A stretch of 64,000 nucleotides of DNA, from positions 1,181,501-1,245,500 of the forward strand of contig JADJJT010000001.1 of assembly GCA_016706405.1 (NCBI GenBank), read 5' to 3'. Shown here one piece after another: positions 8,375 through 17,907 of the stretch (positions are counted from its first letter, which is position 1; each line of letters opens with the position of its first letter). The notes below the pieces were generated by a model. That model worked only from the letters and a program-made list of their open reading frames with translations, did not search any database and had not been told where the DNA came from. Origin of the DNA: Sphingobacteriales bacterium (GTDB lineage Bacteria > Bacteroidota > Bacteroidia > Chitinophagales > UBA2359). Both the position numbers and the translations under genes were made by a program.

Positions 8375-9328
8375 TTATACCTCTTTAAATTTACCCATAT
8401 TGGCAAACTTGTCAATACGTTGGCCAATACGTGTAGCCGGCGATAAGGTTTCGAGCTGGGCGGTATGATGCAATATAATACGTTTTACTATTTGTGCCAT
8501 TTCTAATGGGTTTTGATGTGCGCCGCCTAAGGGTTCGGGAACAATTTCGTCTATCAGTTCAAACGATTTCATATCGGCGGCGGTCAATTTAAGTTGTTCG
8601 GCGGCAATTTCTTTTTTATCCCAGCTACGCCAAAGAATAGAAGAGCACGACTCGGGCGAGATAACCGAATACCAAGTATTTTCGAGCATCAATACGCGGT
8701 CGCCAACGCCTATACCCAGTGCCCCGCCCGATGCGCCTTCGCCTATAATAATACAAATTACCGGAACCCGCAAACGGGTCATTTCGTATAAATTGCGGGC
8801 AATAGCTTCGGCCTGGCCGCGTTGTTCGGCTTCAATTCCCGGAAAAGCCCCCGGCGTATCAATAAAACAAACAATGGGTTTGTTAAATTTATCGGCCAAT
8901 TTCATTAGGCGCAAAGCTTTGCGGTAGCCTTCGGGGTTGGCCATGCCAAAATTGCGGTACGAGCGCGATTTGGTATCTGTGCCTTTTTGATGCCCAATAA
9001 GCATAAAGGTGCGGCCGTCAATGGTGCCAAAACCGCCTATAATTGCTTTGTCGTCTCCAAACAGCCTGTCGCCCGAAAGTTCGGTAAAATGCTGGCATAT
9101 TTGTTGAATATAGAACAGCGTATAGGGTCTATCCGGATGTCTTGAAAGTTGTACCCTTTGCCACCGCGTGAGGTTTGCGTACAAATCGCGCCTTGTTTGT
9201 TCTAATTTTTCTTCTAACTCGTGCATAGCCGCACTAATATCAATATTTTCTTTAAGGCCAATGTCGCGCAATTTTTCTATGCGTTCGTAAAGTTGGGCAA
9301 TCGGTGCTTCAAAATCTAAAAAAAACAT
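8375..9328 (-). CDS. accA: Acetyl-CoA carboxylase carboxyltransferase subunit alpha
   Basis: This 317-residue subunit forms the carboxyltransferase with AccD and moves CO2 from carboxybiotin to acetyl-CoA, the first committed step of fatty acid synthesis. The N-terminal helix-rich part (LDFEAPIAQLYERIEKL) is followed by the crotonase-like core with IGHQKGTDTKSR (about 111-122), FIDTPGAFPGIEAEQRGQ (about 155-172) and GEGASGGALGIGVGD (about 196-210), which form the CoA-binding and oxyanion region. An upstream TTG-started extension of 13 residues is rejected because MFFLDFEAPIAQLYERI matches the family start. accD is not in the window. Confidence 0.95.
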   Translation of the reverse strand: MFFLDFEAPIAQLYERIEKLRDIGLKENIDISAAMHELEEKLEQTRRDLYANLTRWQRVQLSRHPDRPYTLFYIQQICQHFTELSGDRLFGDDKAIIGGFGTIDGRTFMLIGHQKGTDTKSRSYRNFGMANPEGYRKALRLMKLADKFNKPIVCFIDTPGAFPGIEAEQRGQAEAIARNLYEMTRLRVPVICIIIGEGASGGALGIGVGDRVLMLENTWYSVISPESCSSILWRSWDKKEIAAEQLKLTAADMKSFELIDEIVPEPLGGAHQNPLEMAQIVKRIILHHTAQLETLSPATRIGQRIDKFANMGKFKEV

Positions 9329-9432
9329 AATAACAAAAGTAATAAACAGCAAACAGCAAAAATACAATCAAAAAAAAAGAGTGAACCCACGTTTTGTTTG
9401 AACCAAACAAATTTGGCGTGCTTTATTACGGG

Positions 9433-9440
9433 CAAAGTTA
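9433..9440 (-). promoter_or_regulatory. -7 box TAACTTTG upstream of accA
   Basis: Read on the minus strand the site is TAACTTTG, fitting the TAnnTTTG -7 consensus, about 105 bases before the accA start. The leader would be fairly long and overlaps nothing coding. Confidence 0.4.
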
Positions 9441-9553
9441 CAGCGTTTTTGCACAACGGGAGCATCTATTTTCCGGAATAAATACTTATTTTTACCTCTT
9501 AATATCATTTTGTTAGGCAATACTGTTTTAATAACTATCTTTATATTTATGTT

Positions 9554-10246
9554 ATGTGTGGACGTTTTATGCTTGTAGCTACTGAACAAGACGTTATAAA
9601 TACTTTTGATGTTAATGAAATATCCGGAGAAGGAGACCTTATTCCACAACAACAAATTTATCCTACGCAGGCTTCGGCAGTTATTACCCAACAGAGCCCT
9701 AAAATGGTGCAGTTTTACCACTGGGGTTTGTGGCCACAATGGGTTACAAATAAAACTATGGCTGCCAAACTAATAAACGCCCGCAGCGAAACTTTAACTG
9801 AAAAACCAGCCTTCAAACCTTTAATTACCCAAAACCGGTGTTTGGTTTTAACAAATGGTTATTACGAGTGGCAACTTAACGAGGCAAAACAAAAAACACC
9901 TTATTTTATTACCTTAAACCAAACAGCACCTTTTGCCTTTGCTGGCCTGTTTACTACCTGCCAGCAGCCACACCAATTAATGCCCTTGCACAGTTTTACC
10001 ATTATTACCACCCAGGCGGTGCCAGCTATTGCACATTTACACCAACGAATGCCCGTAATTTTAACGCCCAAGAATTACCACAGTTGGTTAAGCTCAGAAA
10101 TTTCGGCCACGCAAGCCTTACAGTTATTAAGTGCGCCCTACCAACTTGCCGAAAAAATAATTTTTCAGCCCGCTGCCCAATTTATGGCGACCAAACCTAA
10201 AACAAGTAGCAGCAGCAGTTTGCAAGGTAATTTGTTTGAGGATTAA
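9554..10246 (+). CDS. SRAP-domain protein (HMCES/YedK), abasic-site DNA-protein crosslink former
   Basis: The 230-residue protein fits the SOS response-associated peptidase family, which shields abasic sites in single-stranded DNA by a thiazolidine link through Cys2. The start MCGRF supplies Cys2 after Met removal; INARSET gives Asn75, GYYEW gives Glu105 and HLHQRMPV gives the active-site His near 163, all at the positions known for YedK. It lies alone, divergent from accA. A TATCTTTA just 10 bases upstream suggests a very short leader. Confidence 0.93.
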   Translation: MCGRFMLVATEQDVINTFDVNEISGEGDLIPQQQIYPTQASAVITQQSPKMVQFYHWGLWPQWVTNKTMAAKLINARSETLTEKPAFKPLITQNRCLVLTNGYYEWQLNEAKQKTPYFITLNQTAPFAFAGLFTTCQQPHQLMPLHSFTIITTQAVPAIAHLHQRMPVILTPKNYHSWLSSEISATQALQLLSAPYQLAEKIIFQPAAQFMATKPKTSSSSSLQGNLFED

Positions 10247-10262
10247 TTTAACGCATAGTTTT

Positions 10263-10986
10263 TTAATGTTGTATGAGGTGTAAGTTGATACCTACATTTT
10301 TTTCCGAAACATTGGTTGCCCGAATGCCCGCAGGTACGGTATCGCGTGAAAAGCCTGTAATGACACCATTACCGCTTTTCATGGCAGTATTCCCAGCATT
10401 TAAGCTCTCTTTTTTTTTTATAAAAAAATGAAGTCTTTTCGTATTTTGCCCCTTTTCGCCCTAATATTTTGTCATACAGGGCTATCTTGTACTGTTTATC
10501 AAGTACAATAGGATTCACAATCCATGTGGCATAAGATATCCAAGCGTTTTTAGGATTTACGAATCTGTAAATATTCTTGTTTTGTGGGTCTCTTTTGACA
10601 AAAAATAAGCCCACTTCCAAACGCCCATGCGACCATTCACCTAAATCGTAAGTAGCGTTTTGGGGCTTCCAATTAGCTATTATTGAAATGGTGTCCTCCC
10701 CTTTAAACACCTTATGGGGTTCTAAGGTATAAACGTTCTGTTGTTTATCCCATAAGGCTCGTCCGTCTATTATTTCCCCTTCAAAAACCACATCAGCCTC
10801 TTCAAAAAGGCGAGCAATGAGGGTGTCGTTAATTTTGGGTTTTAGGTACTTGTCTATGTACTTCATGGCTTCGGTATCATTTTTTGGTGGATTAGCCATG
10901 TCTTCAAAAGATACTTGCCCCCAGCAATTTACCCCCATTAAAGCGGTGGTTAGCAATAAAAACAGGGTGTTTACTACGTTTTTCAT
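10263..10986 (-). pseudogene. Secreted protein fragment, frameshifted in a 10-T run and truncated
   Basis: The N-terminus is a clear signal peptide (MKNVVNTLFLLLTTALMGVNCWGQ), followed by a domain with VVFEGEIIDGRALWD and EVGLFFVKRD that I cannot name. The direct frame stops at 10369. Taking one T out of the 10-T run at 10410-10419 opens a frame reading ESLNAGNTAMKSGNGVITGF, SRDTVPAG, ending at 10263. ITGFSRDTVPAG resembles the opening of an IPT/TIG-like domain in large Bacteroidota secreted proteins, so the gene looks like the leftover 5' part of a longer one. It could alternatively be a sequencing error plus true short protein. Confidence 0.6.
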
Positions 10987-11216
10987 GTTTAGAAGTAATT
11001 TTTTGTTAAAAATGAGGTTTAAAGTTTGTTTTTATGGCATTACAAATATAAGTGTTTTTTTATTATATGGGTCTCTATTTTTTCCGGATATTATTTAAGT
11101 CGCGTGTTAAGTATCAAAAAACTACGAATCAAACGCCGTTAGCATGGGTTGGTTATTGTAAAACAATTCGTCGTAAACAAAAACCAAACTCGCTGTATCG
11201 TTGCGCTATTTTAAAT
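10987..11216. other. Intergenic gap without a supported gene
   Basis: Two short open frames occur but both lack family signals and overlap AT-rich sequence. One TCCGGA lies near 11087. Nothing else is visible. Confidence 0.4.
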
Positions 11217-12080
11217 TTAGGCTTTTACGGCACTAACCAAATAGTATTGCCATAAATTTTTGCGCAAGGCAATGTACTGCCAGTAGGCCGTCCAAACGTT
11301 TTGCTGCACAAATGAGGGTACTTTTTTGTATAAACCATAGAGCCGCGTTGCCACCCATCCGGGAAAAAAATGCCAGTACAAGCGTTTTGCCGATGGCAAG
11401 ATATGGGAGGTAATATTTTTGACTTCAATATCTCTGAATCCCGACTGGTAAAGATTGGCCTGCATTTGCCCAATGGTATCGAACTGAGGAACTGCCCAAC
11501 CATTAGCCCATTTATTTATGATGCGGGTTTCGGTGGTATTTAAGGGCGGGGTTTGGCGAATAAAAAAATCGGCCACCACAAGGCGGCCACCGGATTGCAA
11601 AATGCGGGCAGCTTCGTTTGTAAAAGCCAGTTTGTTAGCAGCATGGCAAAGGCTTTCAATAGCCCATACCGCGCTAACGTGTTGGTTGGGCAACTGCGTT
11701 TGGGTGTAATCGGCGCAGCCAAACTGAGCTAAATGTGCTACGCCTTGTTGTTGTGCCAATTTGGTAGCTGTTGCCACTTGTCGTTGGCTTAGGGTAATAC
11801 CTAAAGTACGGCAACCAATATGTTTGGCCAACCAAATTGCCGAGCCACCAATACCGCATCCGGCATCTAAAACAAAATCGGCATTATTTAAGGCAATGGT
11901 ATTTGCCATTACGGCATTAATGCGCTGCAACGCCTGGCTAAAATTGTGCGTGGTGGCATCCCAAAAACCATAATGTAAGGCGTGGCTATTGCTTAAATCC
12001 CAATGAAGTCGGTAGTGTGGTTCGCATCGGTCGTAATATTGTATAATTTGTTGTGTCAGTTCTTGGTTTTGTTGCGTCAT
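11217..12080 (-). CDS. Class I SAM-dependent methyltransferase (tocopherol/sterol-methyltransferase-like)
   Basis: The 287-residue protein has motif I VLDAGCGIGGSAIWLA (about residues 67-82) followed by LGITLSQRQVATA and the post-motif segment VSAVWAIESLCHA. The N-terminal signature YYDRCEPHYRLHWDLSNSHALHYGFWD is typical of the gamma-tocopherol/geranyl-type C- or O-methyltransferase group, where the substrate is lipophilic. No partner genes of an isoprenoid or lipid pathway sit next to it, so the substrate is unknown. It is followed, in the opposite direction of transcription, by an intergenic gap of 230 bases. Confidence 0.8.
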   Translation of the reverse strand: MTQQNQELTQQIIQYYDRCEPHYRLHWDLSNSHALHYGFWDATTHNFSQALQRINAVMANTIALNNADFVLDAGCGIGGSAIWLAKHIGCRTLGITLSQRQVATATKLAQQQGVAHLAQFGCADYTQTQLPNQHVSAVWAIESLCHAANKLAFTNEAARILQSGGRLVVADFFIRQTPPLNTTETRIINKWANGWAVPQFDTIGQMQANLYQSGFRDIEVKNITSHILPSAKRLYWHFFPGWVATRLYGLYKKVPSFVQQNVWTAYWQYIALRKNLWQYYLVSAVKA

Positions 12081-12111
12081 AGCAATGCCTTGTGGAGGGG
12101 TAAATAATTAC

Positions 12112-12636
12112 TTAATTTTTTGCACTTGACGAGGAGGCTTTAGTTGCCAATAGGGTTGCAATATATTTGCCCAAAATAAACAAACTATACATAAAAAGGG
12201 CTGCGCCAATACTGCCAATTACAATAAATGCCATGCCCAAACCTTGTAAAAATTTTAAACTATTGCCCGAAAAAACAAAGTACATGATACTGCCAACGGC
12301 CAACAAGATTAAAGAAATATTCCGGAACAACAGCATCTTTTCCCTCCGGATTTGTTTGCTCTTTAACTCTTCTTCAATAAAAACATTGCCATTTAAATCG
12401 AAATTATTAATAGCATTTTGACGAATTTGTTTGGCGTTTATAAAGGCATCGCTGCCAATTTTAATAAAATATAAAGCGGCTATTAAAACCGGATATAAAA
12501 AACCCATATAAAATTGCAATCCAAAATCGTTAGCTAAAACGGCCAAGCCCAAAAGAGCAAATCCGGATAAAGCATATACAACACCTGCCGTTGACAGGCT
12601 GTTATAATACTTGGTAACGTACAATTTGGAGTTCAT
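12112..12636 (-). CDS. Four-helix membrane protein of unknown function
   Basis: The 174-residue protein has two hydrophobic segments near the N-terminus (VYALSGFALLGLAVLA and YMGFLYPVLIAALYFI), a central charged loop with FIEEELKSKQIRREK, and two more segments at the C-terminus. It has no family motif that I recognise. It lies 31 bases upstream of the methyltransferase gene on the same strand and may be cotranscribed with it. Confidence 0.65.
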   Translation of the reverse strand: MNSKLYVTKYYNSLSTAGVVYALSGFALLGLAVLANDFGLQFYMGFLYPVLIAALYFIKIGSDAFINAKQIRQNAINNFDLNGNVFIEEELKSKQIRREKMLLFRNISLILLAVGSIMYFVFSGNSLKFLQGLGMAFIVIGSIGAALFMYSLFILGKYIATLLATKASSSSAKN

Positions 12637-12726
12637 TATCTTTTATTTTTGCAATATCAATACTTTTATCTATCTTGGCGCGAAATTAGTCACTTTTTAT
12701 AACTCAAAACAATAAACAAACTAATT

Positions 12727-13068
12727 ATGGGTAAATTTACCATCAAAACAGGCAAAGATGGCTCTTTTTATTTTAATTTGAAAGCCGATAATGGCCAAAT
12801 TATCTTACGCAGCGAGGGCTATACTACAAAATCGGCCTGCGAAAACGGCATTAATTCGGTCAAAAATAATGCCATCAACGAAAACCGCTTTGAAAAATTA
12901 GTTTCATCCGCGGGCAAACCATTTTTTAATTTAAAGGCAAGTAACGGGCAGATTGTTGGCACCAGCCAGCTTTACGAAAGCGAAAATGGCCGCGACAACG
13001 GCATTGACTCGGTTATGCGCAACGCCCCCGATGCGCCCATAGTATTAGACGATAGCAGCGACGATTAA
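12727..13068 (+). CDS. YegP-like protein with two DUF1508 repeats
   Basis: The 113-residue protein consists of two tandem DUF1508 units: FTIKTGKDGSFYFNLKADNG with SEGYTTKSACENGINSVKNN, then FFNLKASNGQIVGTSQLYES with RDNGIDSVMRNAPDA. Each unit pairs a beta hairpin with the conserved GI.SV helix. The acidic tail is DDSSDD. Function in the family is not settled; the fold is small and cytoplasmic. A strong bidirectional terminator follows. Confidence 0.9.
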   Translation: MGKFTIKTGKDGSFYFNLKADNGQIILRSEGYTTKSACENGINSVKNNAINENRFEKLVSSAGKPFFNLKASNGQIVGTSQLYESENGRDNGIDSVMRNAPDAPIVLDDSSDD

Positions 13069-13116
13069 AAATGCTGTTAAAATCTGCCTAAGTATTAAAA
13101 TCTATCTTGGGGTTAT

Positions 13117-13167
13117 AAAAAACCTCACTTAATTTATTAAAAAAACAAATTAAGTGAGGTTTTTTTA
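13117..13167. terminator. Bidirectional terminator between yegP-like and susD genes
   Basis: The inverted repeat AAAAAACCTCACTTAATTT / AAATTAAGTGAGGTTTTTT encloses a loop of about 11 bases and carries T runs on both strands. It serves the converging YegP-like gene and the SusD gene. Confidence 0.85.
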
Positions 13168-13203
13168 AGTTTCTTCCTTGTAGTTACAATAATTTTTTAA
13201 GGC

Positions 13204-14526
13204 TTAATTTTCGGTAATAGGTATCGGAAACGCCGACCAAACATCGTCTTCTGCGCGGTCAATAGGCAGTTCGCCTAATTTACCATATCTGCGCATATCA
13301 ATCCAACGGTGGCCTTCGGCAAACAGCGAGTATCTGCGCTGTTTTAGCATTTCATTAATTAATTCGTCGGTAGTAACACCGCCGCTATATGCGCCTAAGC
13401 CATGGCTAACTCTAATGGTATTAAGCGTATTCACCGCCTCGTTATTATCGTTTAAATGAATCATTGTTTCGGCATACAGCAAGGCTAATTCTTCGTTGCG
13501 AATAATGGCAATAGGCGCAGCATTTGAGGTGTAAACCCAAACATCGTAACTGCTTTTTAGCTCGCTTTGCGCTGCCTCTTCGGCACGTTGCGGCGCTTTT
13601 GCTAAGCGGGTATCGCCAGCTTCGGCGTTGCTAATAAAAGAAGGTTGGGTAGCCCTTAGTTCGCCGGTATTATTAAGCGGATAAAAGGCTTTGTTAAGTT
13701 GGTCGTTGGTCGAGCCCGAAAAAATATGGTAAGCACCTGCCATCCAGTTGCCGGTTTTATCTAAAAACGAAGCCTCAAGGTTTGATTTTGCCTCGGTCCA
13801 TTGCCCCCTGTAAGCAGCTACGCGGGCAGCCAAAGCACGGTTTACTTTCCGGAAATTAGCCGGTGTGTTAAACCCATCAAAGCCAGCACCTAAATTAAAA
13901 GCAAACACATCGCCAGCAGCACTTAGGTCGGTGTCGGCCTCGTTAAGCAGGGAGGCAATAGCGGCTAAGGCATCGGTTTTATTTACTATTGGGCCTAAAC
14001 TTAATGGGTCTTTAACGTTAATTCTGATGCCATTTTCGTCGGTAAGGTTTAAGTTCATTAACAACTCGTTTGCTTGTAGGGTTTTAGCTACGCCCAAATA
14101 ACCTTTGGCTTCGGCAGCAGTAATTAAATTGGTATTATTTACCCCATCAATTAAAATATTGGTATTGCGCACAGTGCGGTAACGCGATTGCCAAGGGTTG
14201 TTAATATAAAATGTGTTGTTGTCAAGGACAGCTTCGCCTGCGCCTAATAAATCGGAGGTAAAGCGGGGGTCAGCACCCGAAAAGCGATAGTATTCACGGC
14301 CAATAACGCCTACATCATCCAAATAAGTGTCAATGCGGTCGCGCATAGCCGATAAAGTACCAACCATTACTGCATTTAATTGTGATTTTGAGGCATTGCT
14401 ACCCAAATCGCCAATTACAGGGTCGTTTAAATTGCCTTCGTCATCAAACGAGCAACTTTGTAAACTTAAAACGACAGCTAAAAAAATATAAGAAGTCCAC
14501 CGTATATATGAAGTTATTTTTTTCAT
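13204..14526 (-). CDS. SusD/RagB-family outer-membrane nutrient-binding lipoprotein
   Basis: The 440-residue lipoprotein has a signal peptide ending in LQSCSF, so Cys25 is the lipidated residue. The mature part contains TPR-like helices typical of SusD (LNAVMVGTLSAMRDRI, ANFRKVNRALAARVAAYRGQWTEA) and the conserved C-terminal block EELALLYAETMIHLNDNNEA, LLKQRRYSLFAEGHRWIDMRRYG-type sequence. SusD caps the SusC barrel and captures a substrate, usually a glycan or peptide. Its SusC partner lies directly upstream on the same strand but is disrupted. No glycosidase or regulator is adjacent, so substrate cannot be told. Confidence 0.92.
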   Translation of the reverse strand: MKKITSYIRWTSYIFLAVVLSLQSCSFDDEGNLNDPVIGDLGSNASKSQLNAVMVGTLSAMRDRIDTYLDDVGVIGREYYRFSGADPRFTSDLLGAGEAVLDNNTFYINNPWQSRYRTVRNTNILIDGVNNTNLITAAEAKGYLGVAKTLQANELLMNLNLTDENGIRINVKDPLSLGPIVNKTDALAAIASLLNEADTDLSAAGDVFAFNLGAGFDGFNTPANFRKVNRALAARVAAYRGQWTEAKSNLEASFLDKTGNWMAGAYHIFSGSTNDQLNKAFYPLNNTGELRATQPSFISNAEAGDTRLAKAPQRAEEAAQSELKSSYDVWVYTSNAAPIAIIRNEELALLYAETMIHLNDNNEAVNTLNTIRVSHGLGAYSGGVTTDELINEMLKQRRYSLFAEGHRWIDMRRYGKLGELPIDRAEDDVWSAFPIPITEN

Positions 14527-14622
14527 TGTATTATGGATAAAATAGAATAATATTAATAATATTTATTACAAATAGTAAGATAGGATTTGGCTAAACATCC
14601 GGATAATAAATTAAGACATACA

Positions 14623-14649
14623 TATAGAATTTATAGAATTTATAGAATT
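14623..14649. repeat. 9-bp tandem repeat, three units
   Basis: Three perfect copies of TATAGAATT lie between susC and susD, next to two TCCGGA sites. The function is unknown; it could alter susC-susD spacing. Confidence 0.7.
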
Positions 14650-16711
14650 TTTATCCGGAAATAAGCTGACAACTATCTGAGAAAAAAGAATAATTTAATT
14701 GTTTAAAAATCAACCGACAAATGGAATAAAATGCGTTTTGCTGTTGGGTAAGGTGTAACCTCTACACCTGTTGAAATGCCATCAATACCAAAGTTTGATA
14801 CTTCGGGGTCATAGCTTTTATATTTCGACCAAGTGTATAAATTAGTACCCGATACGCCAAGGCGCAGTTTATTTACTTTTTTTCCGGAAAATGGGAGGTC
14901 GTAAAACAAACCAAGTTCGCGCAGTTTAACATAGCTGGCATCTTGCACAAATGGTTCGGCTGTTACACCCAAAGCGTTAATGCGGTCTAAGGCATCTTTT
15001 GTGCCATTGCCATCGGCATCAGCGTCATAATCGTAGCTTGTGCCGCCCAAGTCGGTTAGCAGTTCGGTTAGGTTAATATTGTCGCCGCCTTGTTTTACAT
15101 GCAAGTTAAAACTTAACGATAAATTGCGTTTAATTGTCAGTTCGTTGGCAAAGCCCATTTGAAAATCGGGTTCGGCATCGCCAATTGCTTCAACTACCGA
15201 TTCGCCGGCTGAATTTACAAACCTGCCAACAATTTGAGTAGCGGGTTTACCTTCTTCAATTTTAAAAGTACCCAAGGTGTTGCCAAAGCCACCTAAATTA
15301 AAAGCAGGCACTAACAGTTCGGTAATTTCTGAGGTATTTCGCCAAAATGTTACGGTCGAACTCCAGCGTACATTTTCGGTTTTAACCGGAAGTGTGTTTA
15401 GTTTTATTTCGAAACCATTGTTTACTAATTCGCCAAAATTGCCAATTTCTGTGCCAAATCCGGAAGATAACGGCATGTTGCGCCTCAAAATTAAATCTGA
15501 GCAAGTTTTTTGGTAATAAGTAAATTCAAGTCCTAAGCGGTTTTGTAAAAATGCTACATCAAAGCCAGCTTCTAACTCTTTTTGGCGTTCGGGGGCTATA
15601 TTGGCGTTGCCCAAAGTAGTACCTATTTGTAAGCCGGGCAAGCCACTAATATTAGCTGGGCCTAAAGTGGTAAATTTAGCAATATAGGGCGGAAAATTAC
15701 CTGCCTCGCCATAGGCTAAGCGCAATTTTAGTTGCTGCACATCTTCTGAAGCCCAAAATGGCATTTTGGTTATATTTAATGCAACCGAAGCTTTGGGGTA
15801 AGCATAAAACTTGTTTACATCGCCATTTACTGTTGATTTATCGAACCTAACACCTACGGTAGCAACCACCATATCGGCATAGTTAACCTCTTCTTGGGCA
15901 AAAAGGCCGTTGCCTAATTGTTTGGTGCGGGTTTGCGAAACCGAAACCGAGCCGGCTTGGTCAATATTAGTTTGGCCTATTATTAGGTCGCTGGCGGTGG
16001 CAAGTACATTGTCAAAATTAAACGATTCGTAGGTTGTACCAAGCGAGGTTACTAAGTTTAATTTTTCGCTTGCTGCAAAATTATTTACCAAATAGGCAGC
16101 CGTATTTACGTTGGTGTTGTTTACAAAGCCTTGAACCGATAAGCCACCTAAGCCTTTTTCTTGGAATTGCAAAATACGCGGAAACTGGGCATTGGTTTTA
16201 AGATTGTAGTAATCTAAACCGCCGCGCAACACTAATTTAGTATAAGTTTTTGCTGTTTCGTACAAAATAGCATTAATGGTTAAACTTCCGGTATAGCGGT
16301 TAGTGGTTTCGTTATTAGTCATTAGGTCGCGCGTTTCTAAGGGGTTTGAGGCGGCATAAGGGTTGCGCGGGTAATTGCCTTTATCATCCGGAAATAAATT
16401 AGCAAAACTGGGTGTCGAAGAAAGGGCAACACCAAAAGTAACGCCGTTGTTATCGTTGTTAGTCAAACCTCTGTCGGCGCTTGAATTACTAAATCCGTTG
16501 CTTAACGAAATAGTAATGCGGTCGCCAATACGATGGTCAACGTTGGCGCGCAAAGATTTGTAGTCATATCCGGTATTTTTTATAATGCCCTCTTCATTTT
16601 TTAGATTTCCGGCCAAATAAAAAGTAGTTCTGTCGTGGCCTCCCGCGCTTAAACTTAAACGAGTATTGCGCAAAAGACCAGTGTTTCCGTACATTTCTTT
16701 TTCGTAATCGG

Positions 16712-17907
16712 GGCTTAATGGACATTTTTTAGGCTAAAAACCTTCGAAAGCATTACTATTGTTAGCTTTGAGGACAATCAAAGGTTATGAATAAAAAAAT
16801 GCTTTTACTGTGGTAAAGGTTTGTAAAGAAAAACGGACTTGTAAAAGGAGTTCAATTGTATAAGTGTGCTCATTGTGGGAAACAATTTTTAGGGGGGCAA
16901 CGCATCAAAAACGAGCAAATATGGGAAGAATACAAAGGTGGTAAACAGACCTATTTGCAGTTAGCTCACAAGTATAATTGTTCTGTTAAAACGATTCAAA
17001 GGCGGTTAGACAAGATTAAAATAGTGGCTACGAAAAAAACAGGTAGAGTAGTCGTTGTATTAATGGACACCACCTATTGGGGGCGGGGTTTTGGCGTAAT
17101 GCTTTTGAAGATGCCTACACCAAAGAAAACCTTTTGAAATATTATGTAAAGACAGAGACCAATGGGCTGTATATAGAAGGAATTAAGGAGTTAAAAAGGC
17201 GAGGTTTTACTATTTCGGCTATTGTTTGGACGGAAGAAAAGGCTTAATTGCGTCGTTTAAGGGTATTCCTGTTCAAATGTGCCAGTTTCATCAAGCAGCA
17301 ATAATTCGAAGATATTTGACCCGTAAGCCAAGCTAAAAGCTGCACAAGAGCTGATGGATGTTGTAGATTTGATGAAGCAAACAGACAAAGAAAGCTTTGT
17401 CGGAGCATTAGGGCTATGGCTTGAAAAATGGAAAGTGTTTCTAAACGAGAGAACTGTAAATCCGACTACAAACAAATCGTTTTATACGCATAAAAGGCTT
17501 AGAAGTGCTTATCGTAGTTTGAAGAATAATTTCCTTGGTTTACTTGGCACGATAACAGGGAACTTCAAATACCTAACACAACCAATGCTATTGATGGACA
17601 TTTCGCAGATTTAAAAAACAAATTAAGAAACCATAATGGCCTATCAATGAAGGAAAAGAAATTTATAGAGGGGTTTTAAAGGTAAGGGCTTTATATCAAA
17701 GGCTTACAATATACAGCGCCTTAGATAAGGCCTTGCACCTCTGTTTTACCCCTGACAAGTTGCTCCCCAGCAGAGCTTGTTTCCGTTTTACAGACATGCA
17801 AAGAAAAATATTCAAGAATAATGTAAAAAAGTGAATAAAAAAACAGCATTAAAAATGTCCACTTGAACCAAGCGTCTAAAAAATAGCCTAATTTTTGTCC
17901 ATTACTC
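16712..17907 (+). mobile_element. IS256-like element inserted in susC
   Basis: The 1196-bp element is flanked by a 9-bp duplication CGTAATCGG (16703-16711 and 17908-17916). Its ends share TAATGGACA followed by an A/T stretch and TTAGGCTA in inverted orientation. Removing it joins GGFTDY to EKEMYGN in frame in the receptor. The 9-bp duplication fits the IS256 family. The inner transposase is in several frames, and no TCCGGA is present. Confidence 0.82.
16797..17680 (+). pseudogene. IS256-like (zinc-binding variant) transposase remnant with several frameshifts
   Basis: Pieces in different frames give KCFYCGKG then LYKCAHCGKQF, a CxxC-CxxC zinc-binding N-terminus. KTIQRRLDKIKIV (helix-turn-helix) follows, then VVVVLMDTTYWGRGFGVML (first catalytic Asp), MCQFHQAAIIRRYLTRK, and TTNAIDGHFADLKNKLRNH (probable Glu region). 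At least three single-base frameshifts (near 16820, 17110 and 17230) break it. The assignment rests on this MULE/IS256-type layout; another small zinc-finger transposase family is possible. Confidence 0.68.

Noticed and set aside
9368..9739. A 123-codon minus-strand frame between accA and the SRAP gene
   Set aside because: It overlaps the SRAP coding region and the accA promoter and has no recognisable domain.
16712..17907. The IS256-like element as an intron or part of susC
   Set aside because: A 9-bp target duplication and inverted ends show transposition, and the internal frames match a transposase.
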